Assembly: GCA_018715425.1 (NCBI GenBank)
Contig: DVLR01000375.1
Location: 1 to 5,587 of the forward strand
Reading direction: 5' to 3'
Length of the DNA: 5,587 bases
DNA from: Candidatus Merdenecus merdavium
GTDB lineage: Bacteria > Bacillota > Clostridia > Lachnospirales > Lachnospiraceae
Made by a program: the position numbers and the translations under genes. The notes beneath the pieces were generated by a model. That model had not been told where the DNA came from, searched no databases, and was given only the letters and a program-made list of their open reading frames with translations. Of the stretch, positions 1-5,570 are shown one piece after another. Position 1 is the first letter of the stretch. Each line of letters begins with the position of its first letter.

Positions 1-180
1 CCTGCTATAATATTATATGTACTACAAAAGGCCATTGGATAGCAAGAAGAATTATCTCAATAGGATGCGTGTCACCATTATAATCTGTAAATGTTGCACC
101 TGACACGTTAAGTGTGACAGAAATACAATTATATATTTGATTTATTTCTGATATGATAAGTGGATAAATAGTATAAAAAT
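1..180. other. Left flank without a convincing gene; possible minus-strand transposase scrap
   Basis: I see no supportable gene here. On the minus strand a frame is open from about 214 down to a TAG at 5-7, with no ATG. Its last part, from a GTG at 106-104, reads YNGDTHPIEIILLAIQW, which loosely resembles the N-terminal stretch of IS6-type transposases (F-x-G-x3-P-x-E-I-I-L-L-A-V-R-W). It lacks the following conserved part and ends in a stop, so at best it is a decayed fragment. CGTGTCA at 68-74 and TGACACG at 101-107 form a 7-bp inverted repeat inside that frame. The family resemblance is from memory and weak. Confidence 0.15.
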
Positions 181-185
181 TTGCA

Positions 186-215
186 TTGGATTTTATGAGG
201 GAGTTAGAGTATAAT
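186..215 (+). promoter_or_regulatory. Probable promoter of the first methyltransferase gene
   Basis: A perfect -10 box TATAAT lies at 210-215. The best -35 candidate is TTGGAT at 186-191, which keeps the TTG but little else, with an 18-base spacer. Transcription would start near 222, giving a leader of about 24 bases that is mostly the A-run and the ribosome binding site. The -10 box and the next bases (TATAATTA) match the promoter before the Dam-like gene at 1021-1028. Confidence 0.5.
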
Positions 216-230
216 TAAACTATCAAAAAA

Positions 231-238
231 AAGGAGGT
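231..238 (+). promoter_or_regulatory. Strong ribosome binding site that points to an ATA codon
   Basis: AAGGAGGT is a near-perfect complement of the 16S rRNA tail. Eight bases separate the GGAGG core from ATA at 246-248, which is ideal initiation spacing. The only nearby ATG (239-241) lies one base after the core, too close for efficient initiation, and it opens an 8-codon frame ending at 265. The site therefore marks 246 as the ancestral start of the methyltransferase frame. Confidence 0.75.
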
Positions 239-245
239 ATGACAT

Positions 246-968
246 ATAAGTTTACAACCAAATAATTTTAGGCTTGAACCAACAACAATCTGGTCATTTC
301 CAGACAGAGGAAGTTGGGCAACGCACTCAGGAAAGTATCGAGGTAATTGGTCACCATACATACCAAGAAATCTTATCTTGAGATATTCAAAACCAGGCGA
401 CTGGATCTTAGATCAATTCTTAGGCAGTGGAACCACTCTTGTGGAAGCAAAGCTGCTAAATCGAAATGCTGTAGGTATAGACATTAATCCGCAATCTATT
501 TCAATTTCTGAAAAAAATTTACAATTTCAATGTGAAACAACTTCAAAGATACGTATCCAACAAGGCAATTCCACGAACCTTAATTTTGTTAAGAATGGAA
601 GAATCGATTTTATTTGTATGCATCCGCCGTATGCTAACATAATCAAGTATAGCAAGGACATAGTAGGTGATATTTCTCTATTATCCGTAGAAGAATTCTT
701 GTGTGAAATGAGTAAAGTGGCATCTGAATCATGTCGAGTCCTGAAGAAAGGAAAGATGTGTGCTGTAATGATAGGGGATATTAGACGACGTGGGAAAGTA
801 GTTCCTCTTGGATTTCAAGTAATGAATGCATTTATAGAACAAGGGTTTTCTTCTAAAGAAATAATTATTAAGGAACAGCACAATTGTCGTTCAACCGATT
901 ACTGGAAAAAGCAAAACAATGATTTTTTGCTTTTATCACATGAATATATTTTTGTGTTTCAGAAGTAA
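246..968 (+). CDS. DNA methyltransferase (N6-adenine/N4-cytosine type) with non-canonical or lost start codon
   Basis: This is a SAM-dependent amino-methyltransferase of unknown target. Read from ATA 246 it has 240 residues. Visible parts are an N-terminal block with TTIWSFPDRGSWATH (about 13-27) and GNWSPYIPRNL (about 33-43), SAM-binding motif I DQFLGSGTT (56-64), GIDIN (77-81) and the catalytic HPPY (126-129). The C-terminus ends EYIFVFQK, a typical last strand for such enzymes. Motif I precedes the catalytic motif, a gamma-like order. The first ATG/GTG/TTG in frame is TTG at 378, which has no ribosome binding site and would drop 44 codons that read as good protein, while 231-238 is ideally placed for 246. 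Either ATA is used weakly, or an ATG mutated to ATA and the gene is silenced or truncated. A one-base insertion after an ATG at 239 is a less likely alternative. No partner endonuclease is next to it. The family is sure; function and start are not. Confidence 0.8.
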   Translation: MSLQPNNFRLEPTTIWSFPDRGSWATHSGKYRGNWSPYIPRNLILRYSKPGDWILDQFLGSGTTLVEAKLLNRNAVGIDINPQSISISEKNLQFQCETTSKIRIQQGNSTNLNFVKNGRIDFICMHPPYANIIKYSKDIVGDISLLSVEEFLCEMSKVASESCRVLKKGKMCAVMIGDIRRRGKVVPLGFQVMNAFIEQGFSSKEIIIKEQHNCRSTDYWKKQNNDFLLLSHEYIFVFQK

Positions 969-997
969 GAAAAATTCAAAAGGAGTGAAAGTTAAGG

Positions 998-1026
998 TTG
1001 TTATTTTGGACGTTTCAAACTATAAT
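998..1026 (+). promoter_or_regulatory. Promoter of the DpnII-type operon
   Basis: TTGTTA at 998-1003 (4 of 6 consensus bases) and a perfect TATAAT at 1021-1026 are separated by exactly 17 bases. The predicted transcript start near 1033 gives a leader of about 44 bases before the ATG at 1077. No comparable promoter is seen between the Dam-like, DpnA-like and endonuclease genes, so this promoter probably drives all three and perhaps the AIPR gene. Confidence 0.6.
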
Positions 1027-1038
1027 TAGATAGTGAGA

Positions 1039-1057
1039 ATTTATCCACTTGATGGAT
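1039..1057 (+). repeat. Leader inverted repeat; half also inverted upstream of the first gene
   Basis: ATCCA (1043-1047) and TGGAT (1053-1057) form a 5-bp stem with a 5-base loop in the predicted leader of the Dam-like gene. In addition, ATTTATCCACTT (1039-1050) is the exact reverse complement of AAGTGGATAAAT at 158-169, just upstream of the first promoter. It could be an operator or chance; a 12-base match is about what random AT-rich sequence of this length may give. Confidence 0.25.
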
Positions 1058-1063
1058 TAGAGA

Positions 1064-1069
1064 AGAGGA
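1064..1069 (+). promoter_or_regulatory. Ribosome binding site of the Dam-like gene
   Basis: AGAGGA lies seven bases before the ATG at 1077. It is weaker than the site before the first methyltransferase but well placed, and no better in-frame start exists upstream. Confidence 0.5.
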
Positions 1070-1076
1070 AAAATTA

Positions 1077-1910
1077 ATGAGCAATTCTAATATAGCACCG
1101 TTTATAAAATGGGCAGGTGGAAAACGTCAGTTGCTGGCACAGATAAGAGCGAAAATGCCAGAAAGTTTCAATAACTACTATGAACCATTTGTTGGAGGCG
1201 GTGCAGTTGTTTTTGATCTGCTTCCGACGAGTGCGGTGATTAATGATATTAACAAAGCATTGGTAAATGCTTATAGACAGATTTGTAATGCTTCAGATGA
1301 ATTTTTGAAAAAGTTAAATGATTTAGACGAGGCAATGTGGGAAGATGGAAAAGAGTATTACTATTCTCTTCGTGAACATTACAACGATAAGCTGATGAAA
1401 GAAGAATTTGATGTTGAATTGGCAGCGCTGTTTGTATTTATCAATAAGCATTGCTTTAATGGTTTATATCGTGTGAATGGTAAAGGATTATTTAATGTTC
1501 CGTATAACAATAGTCGAAGTAAATCTTGTAATGAAGATTCTATTAGAGCAATATCTGCATATTTAAAAAATGTAACAATTTTGGAAGGTGATTTTCAAGC
1601 TGCATGTCAAAATGCTAAAAAAGGTGATTTTGTATTTATTGATAGTCCATATGCTCCTTTGAATCCTTCATCTTTTGAGTCATATACTAAAGAAGGTTTT
1701 GATATAGAGAGCCATAAAAGATTAGCAGATTTATATGATGAATTAACATCAAGAGGTTGTTACTGTATGCTGACAAATCACAATACAGAACTTATTAATG
1801 AATTGTATGGTAATAAGGGATATAAGATGGATGTGGTAAGTGTAAAGAGAATGATTAACTCAGATGCAACAAATCGTGTTGGAAAAGAAGTGATTATTTG
1901 TAATTACTAA
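1077..1910 (+). CDS. dpnM: Dam-family DNA adenine methyltransferase (DpnM-like, GATC)
   Basis: This enzyme should transfer a methyl group from SAM to N6 of adenine in duplex GATC, protecting host DNA from the endonuclease encoded two genes downstream. The 277-residue length fits the Dam/DpnM family. Motifs run in alpha-class order: motif X PFIKWAGGKRQLL (8-20), motif I EPFVGGGAVVF (36-46), a target-recognition region around NKHCFNGLYRVNGKGLFN (123-140), catalytic motif IV DSPY (189-192), and a C-terminal NRVGKEVIICNY (266-277) typical of the family. Motif IV is DSPY rather than the usual DPPY; the aromatic residue and the first Asp are kept, so the enzyme is probably active. The gene has its own promoter (998-1026), and the DpnA-like gene starts 14 bases after its stop. 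GATC specificity is inferred from family and operon order rather than read directly. Confidence 0.93.
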   Translation: MSNSNIAPFIKWAGGKRQLLAQIRAKMPESFNNYYEPFVGGGAVVFDLLPTSAVINDINKALVNAYRQICNASDEFLKKLNDLDEAMWEDGKEYYYSLREHYNDKLMKEEFDVELAALFVFINKHCFNGLYRVNGKGLFNVPYNNSRSKSCNEDSIRAISAYLKNVTILEGDFQAACQNAKKGDFVFIDSPYAPLNPSSFESYTKEGFDIESHKRLADLYDELTSRGCYCMLTNHNTELINELYGNKGYKMDVVSVKRMINSDATNRVGKEVIICNY

Positions 1911-1924
1911 GCAGGAGAAAATGA

Positions 1925-2740
1925 ATGGAAAACTTATTTGAGAAGAAAGTGCCATTTTATTATGAGACGGAGGAAATCCAGTTAATACTGGGCGATTCCT
2001 TGAAAATTCTTGCAAAGATGAAACCAGAGTCTGTAGATATGATATTTGCAGATCCGCCTTACTTCCTAAGTAATGATGGTATCACTTGTCAAGGCGGGAA
2101 GATGGTTTCAGTAAATAAGGGGTCATGGGATAAAATAGGTTCCAGTAAAGAAACAAATGTTGAAGATAAGCACAAGTTTAATAGAAAGTGGATTAAGTTA
2201 TGTAAAAGAGTACTAAAACCAAATGGTAGTATATGGATATCAGGGACATTACACAATATTTATTCGATAGGTATGGCTTTAGAACAGGAAGGGTTTAAAA
2301 TTATTAATAACATAACCTGGCAAAAAACAAATCCACCACCAAACTTAGCATGTCGATGCTTCACTCATTCTACTGAAACAATTCTATGGGCACAGAAGAA
2401 TGAAAAGAAGTCTCGGCATTTTTTTAATTATGCAAAAATGAAAGAGATAAATGGTGGAAAGCAAATGAAAGATGTTTGGGTGGGAAACTTAACCAAACCT
2501 TCTGAAAAGAAAGAGGGAAAACATCCAACGCAGAAACCACAATATTTGTTAGAAAGAATTATGCTAGCATCGGTAGAAGAAGGACAAGTTGTAATGGATC
2601 CGTTTTGTGGTTCTGGAACAACTGGGGTAGAAGCCTTGAAATACGGATGTAAGTTTATTGGAATAGATAATATGGAAGAGTATTTACAAATAACACAGAG
2701 GAGATTGGAGAAGGAAGCTAATGATAACAAGAAATTTTGA
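1925..2740 (+). CDS. dpnA: Beta-class adenine methyltransferase (DpnA-like, second GATC methylase)
   Basis: This is the second methyltransferase of a DpnII-type system. In the pneumococcal system DpnA methylates GATC also on single-stranded DNA, which protects DNA entering by transformation; the same role is inferred here. Of 271 residues, the catalytic motif IV ADPPYFLS lies at 42-49, a recognition region at about 135-190, motif X KHPTQKP at 199-205 and motif I MDPFCGSGTT at 224-233, followed by FIGIDN (244-249). This IV-TRD-X-I order defines the beta class and distinguishes it from the Dam-like neighbour. The start at 1925 is preceded by AGGAG (1913-1917, seven bases away) and directly by an in-frame TGA at 1922. 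An ATG at 1921 in another frame opens only six codons. The 3' end overlaps the endonuclease gene by 20 bases, suggesting coupled translation. Confidence 0.93.
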   Translation: MENLFEKKVPFYYETEEIQLILGDSLKILAKMKPESVDMIFADPPYFLSNDGITCQGGKMVSVNKGSWDKIGSSKETNVEDKHKFNRKWIKLCKRVLKPNGSIWISGTLHNIYSIGMALEQEGFKIINNITWQKTNPPPNLACRCFTHSTETILWAQKNEKKSRHFFNYAKMKEINGGKQMKDVWVGNLTKPSEKKEGKHPTQKPQYLLERIMLASVEEGQVVMDPFCGSGTTGVEALKYGCKFIGIDNMEEYLQITQRRLEKEANDNKKF

Positions 2741-3599
2741 CGAATGGCTGGCAAAATTCAAAGCAAGTATTTCTACATATGACTATTATATTGATTTTGA
2801 CAAGGTGGTACGGAATGTTGAAGAGATTAAAGTGGAATTAAACATTCTTAATTCACTTATTGGTTCAAAAAATATAGAAGAAGAATTTGAAAAAATTATT
2901 ACAAAATATCCTGAGACATTATCCTGTATTCCATTATTACTTGCAGTTAGAGGAAAAGAGATATATGCACAGGATGAAAAAGGTGAATTTTTATATAATT
3001 TCAAAAAAATGAATTATAGTATCGAGCAATACAAAGTGTTTATGAGAAATACTGGATTGTTTGATATGATTGCTAACCATTTGGTAAATAATCTCGTGGA
3101 TTACGCACTCGGAATTGAGACTGGTCTTGATTCCAATGGTCGTAAAAACAGAGGTGGACATCAAATGGAGAATTTGGTGGAAAAATATATTGTTTCAGCA
3201 GGTTTTGTTAAAGACATAAGTTACTTCAAAGAAATGTATCTGATTGATATTGAGAAAAAGTGGAATATTGATTTGTCAGAATTATCAAATCAAGGGAAAG
3301 CAGCTAAAAGATTTGATTTTGTAGTTAAGACAGATAATATGATATATGCAATTGAAACAAACTTCTATGGTGGTGGAGGCTCTAAACTTAATGAAACTGC
3401 CAGAAGTTATAAAATGTTATCTCAGGAAGCAGATACAATCGATGGATTTACTTTTGTATGGTTTACTGATGGGATTGGATGGAGGAGTGCCAGGGGTAAT
3501 CTGAGAGAGACATTTGAAGCGATGGAACATGTTTACAGTATTGATGATATGGAACAGGGTGTGATGTTAAAATTATTTAATGATAGAAATATGAATTGA
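2721..3599 (+). CDS. dpnB: DpnII-like type II restriction endonuclease (GATC)
   Basis: This enzyme is expected to cut unmethylated GATC, before the G in DpnII itself. Its 292 residues match the usual length of the DpnII family (PD-(D/E)xK superfamily). The recognisable part is the second half: GLDSNGRKNRGGHQMENLVE (135-154), with E150 and E154 as candidate helix acidic residues, then RFDFVV (197-202, D199), then AIETNFYGGGGSKLNETARSY (210-230) with E212, N214 and K222. The first half is helical and less distinctive. The start ATG lies inside the end of the DpnA-like gene; a GGAGAAGGAAG stretch (2707-2717) serves as ribosome binding site. Being third, after both methylases and through an overlap, delays and limits nuclease synthesis relative to protection. 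The gene contains no GATC. There is no controller protein gene next to it. Recognition site is by homology, as judged from memory of the family. Confidence 0.93.
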   Translation: MITRNFDEWLAKFKASISTYDYYIDFDKVVRNVEEIKVELNILNSLIGSKNIEEEFEKIITKYPETLSCIPLLLAVRGKEIYAQDEKGEFLYNFKKMNYSIEQYKVFMRNTGLFDMIANHLVNNLVDYALGIETGLDSNGRKNRGGHQMENLVEKYIVSAGFVKDISYFKEMYLIDIEKKWNIDLSELSNQGKAAKRFDFVVKTDNMIYAIETNFYGGGGSKLNETARSYKMLSQEADTIDGFTFVWFTDGIGWRSARGNLRETFEAMEHVYSIDDMEQGVMLKLFNDRNMN

Positions 3600-3610
3600 A
3601 AAAATTATTT

Positions 3611-3630
3611 TATAATAAAACACAGAGGAG
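3611..3630 (+). promoter_or_regulatory. Ribosome binding site of the AIPR gene, with a -10-like box before it
   Basis: AGAGGAG at 3624-3630 sits six bases before the ATG at 3637 and is a good ribosome binding site. TATAAT at 3611-3616 resembles a -10 box, but I find no acceptable -35 at 16-18 bases upstream (that stretch is AT-rich sequence at the end of the endonuclease gene). A weak separate promoter is possible; read-through from the operon is as likely, since no terminator lies between the genes. Confidence 0.4.
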
Positions 3631-3636
3631 AATATA

Positions 3637-5349
3637 ATGGCAGATATTAATGATTTTAAGGTGTTAAAAAACAAAAGCATAAAAATGTATGAGTATTTTA
3701 GTAAAAATGAATTTACGGAAGACGATGCAAAAGCTAGAATGGGATTTTATCATTTGGTTCTAGAAAATATAGCAGGCATGAATGAAATTGAGGAAATTCA
3801 GGATGCTATTATTGATACAGAATATAATAAGCATATTTTAGGTGTTGATGTTGATGATTTAGGAATAGATGCTGTTTGCTTTAAAAAAGAGTATATTGAT
3901 GGAGAAAAGCCTATTTATTTGTTCAATTTTAAACATGTGAATAATTTTAAGGAAGCTACTACTTCCGACAATGATATATCTCGTAGTATGAAATTTATCG
4001 AATACTTAGATCTTAGCTTAGATACAGTGCCTAGGGATATGGGAAAAAAAGTAAGAGATAAAATAATGGAAATTAGAAAAAAGTTAGATTCAAATGAGTC
4101 ATATCGTATATATTTATATATGGTTTCTAATAAATTGGGTGATTTTGCCAAAACATCTTTAGAGCACATACGTGTTTTAGCAAATAATTATGGTATAAAA
4201 ATTATTAATTTGTCGTTAGAAGATTTGACAAAATATCTGTTTGATAGTAGAAAAATGACAGAAAGTAGACTTATATTGTCTAAGGATGATTTTTTATCGT
4301 TTAACGGTGATAATAAGTCTACTAAAAAATCTTTTATTACAAAAATGTCATTGATTGATGTGGTTAGAATATTCTCAAGTGATGAAAATTTAGCACAGAA
4401 ATATAATTTAGAAGATGATTCTGAAATTCTTGATACAAAACTAGATATTTCACTTTTATATGATAATGTTAGAGGATATTTGGAAGAAACAACTTTTAAT
4501 AAAAATATCAAGGAAACATTAAAAAAGGACTATTTGAATTTTTTTATGTTCAATAACGGTATAACTATAACAGCAGAGGAGATAATTTCAGATCCAAAGA
4601 ACTCAAATGAAAAATATTTGTTTACATTGCGAAATTTTCAAATTGTTAATGGTGGTCAAACAATAAGAACTATTTTTTCTTATTTAGATGATGTAAAAGA
4701 AAAGGGAGAAGAATTAAATTATAGAAATACATATGTGTTGGTTAGAATGTTTAAAATCGAAAAAGATAGTACATTAAAGAATTCTATTGCTGAGTATACA
4801 AATAGTCAAAACCAGATTTCTGCATATGACTTAAAATCGGTAGATAGTATTCAAATTCAGATAGAAAATTATTTAAAGGAGCACGAAATACTTTATGTAC
4901 GTAAAGCGGGTGATGTAGGTGAAGTAAGTAACACATACAAATATAGAATATATAAAGAGGAATTGGCTCAAGTGCTTCATTCTATACAAGGGTATCCTGA
5001 TAGAGTTACAAATGTTAAAATTAAGTTATTTACAGATTATTATGATATGATTTTCCCTAAATCAGATTTTCCTTTTGAAAAGCTGGATAAGTATATAGCT
5101 GAGTACTTTTCTATAAAGGAAAAATATAAACAGAAGAAAAGTGGAATTACTAAGTGTTTCTATATTTGCTACATAGTTAATGTTACCGGAATGAGTATAG
5201 ACGAGGCAATAATATATTTAGAGGATTTTATAAAGAGAGTAAAAGAAGAAAAGAAATCTATTTCTATTCCACGTATATTAATACAAAAAACAACAAGAGA
5301 AATGTTAACAGAGGAACTAAAAGAAAAAGAATTACTGATATTAAATTGA
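3637..5349 (+). CDS. AIPR-family (abortive infection phage resistance) protein with nuclease-like N-terminus
   Basis: This is probably an antiphage effector; its mechanism is not settled for the family. The 570 residues fall into two parts. The C-terminal half carries the AIPR core: FFMFNNGITI (302-311), NFQIVNGGQT (333-342), YTNSQNQISAYDLKSVD (387-403) and LYVRKAGD (419-426). The N-terminal 100 residues look like a PD-(D/E)xK nuclease: E43 in a helix, DDLGIDAV (73-80, D78) before a strand, then IYLFNFKHVN (93-102) giving N97-x-K99. Related nuclease-like domains usually have Glu or Gln where N97 stands. No signal peptide or membrane segment is seen, so it is cytoplasmic. It follows the endonuclease gene by 37 bases with no terminator, so it probably belongs to the same defence operon. 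It is visibly more AT-rich than the methylase genes, which suggests a separate origin. The AIPR assignment is firm; the nuclease activity is inferred. Confidence 0.87.
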   Translation: MADINDFKVLKNKSIKMYEYFSKNEFTEDDAKARMGFYHLVLENIAGMNEIEEIQDAIIDTEYNKHILGVDVDDLGIDAVCFKKEYIDGEKPIYLFNFKHVNNFKEATTSDNDISRSMKFIEYLDLSLDTVPRDMGKKVRDKIMEIRKKLDSNESYRIYLYMVSNKLGDFAKTSLEHIRVLANNYGIKIINLSLEDLTKYLFDSRKMTESRLILSKDDFLSFNGDNKSTKKSFITKMSLIDVVRIFSSDENLAQKYNLEDDSEILDTKLDISLLYDNVRGYLEETTFNKNIKETLKKDYLNFFMFNNGITITAEEIISDPKNSNEKYLFTLRNFQIVNGGQTIRTIFSYLDDVKEKGEELNYRNTYVLVRMFKIEKDSTLKNSIAEYTNSQNQISAYDLKSVDSIQIQIENYLKEHEILYVRKAGDVGEVSNTYKYRIYKEELAQVLHSIQGYPDRVTNVKIKLFTDYYDMIFPKSDFPFEKLDKYIAEYFSIKEKYKQKKSGITKCFYICYIVNVTGMSIDEAIIYLEDFIKRVKEEKKSISIPRILIQKTTREMLTEELKEKELLILN

Positions 5350-5396
5350 TATTAAAAGCTCCCCGAAAACCATAAAATATGTATAATAGGTGTAAA

Positions 5397-5420
5397 AACT
5401 TAATGAAAATATATTAAGTT
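5397..5420. repeat. AT-rich 8-bp inverted repeat after the AIPR gene
   Basis: AACTTAAT (5397-5404) and ATTAAGTT (5413-5420) are perfect inverted copies around an 8-base loop. No T-run follows on either strand, so this is not a standard intrinsic terminator. It may be a weak processing hairpin or a protein site. A smaller perfect inverted pair, TCCC/GGGA, lies at 5447-5458. Confidence 0.35.
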
Positions 5421-5474
5421 GCATCAAAAAACACTACATACATCTTTCCCGGTAGGGAGTTTGAATAATATATT

Positions 5475-5520
5475 AGAGCCAAGAAATGCCTATTTTACGG
5501 GCTTTCTTGGCTCTTTCTAT
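5475..5520 (+). terminator. Rho-independent terminator of the operon
   Basis: AGAGCCAAGAAA (5475-5486) pairs perfectly with TTTCTTGGCTCT (5503-5514). GCC (5488-5490) and GGC (5500-5502) can extend the 12-bp stem past a single unpaired T, leaving a 9-base loop. The tail reads TTCTAT, so it is only moderately U-rich. The reverse strand lacks a T-run, so it should act on transcripts from the left. It lies 125 bases after the AIPR stop codon and is the first credible terminator in the window. Confidence 0.75.
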
Positions 5521-5526
5521 GTCCGT

Positions 5527-5570
5527 TGACAATCAAATGACAATACTTTTTTAATATTATTGTAAATAAT
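5527..5570. repeat. TGACAAT direct repeats and a small palindrome at the right edge
   Basis: TGACAAT occurs at 5527-5533 and 5538-5544, eleven bases apart, about one helical turn. ATTATT (5556-5561) and AATAAT (5565-5570) form an inverted repeat around GTA. TTGACA at 5526-5531 also matches a -35 box, but the AT-rich -10 candidates lie at poor spacing. Paired sites one turn apart would suit a dimeric regulator or a recombinase arm site; nothing in the window confirms either. No gene is visible in 5350-5587. Confidence 0.3.

Noticed and set aside
239..265. ATG at 239 as the start of the first methyltransferase
   Set aside because: It is one base from the ribosome binding site core and out of frame, ending after 8 codons. 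It is kept only as a possible frameshift explanation.
2428..2754. Open frame of 108 codons on the minus strand
   Set aside because: It lies fully opposite the DpnA-like gene and the start of the endonuclease gene, whose motifs are clear; its protein has no recognisable motif.
3915..4511. Two minus-strand open frames (3915-4169 and 4188-4511)
   Set aside because: Both are antisense to the AIPR gene in AT-rich sequence and give low-complexity Ser/Leu/Ile-rich products without motifs.
5447..5470. tRNA T-arm-like GGGAGTTTGAAT, possibly an integration remnant
   Set aside because: The bases after it do not complement GGGAG, and no acceptor stem or CCA-type 3' end follows, so a tRNA remnant cannot be supported.
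5486..5554. A 22-codon ATG frame through the terminator hairpin
   Set aside because: It has no ribosome binding site, runs through the hairpin and repeats, and encodes no recognisable peptide.
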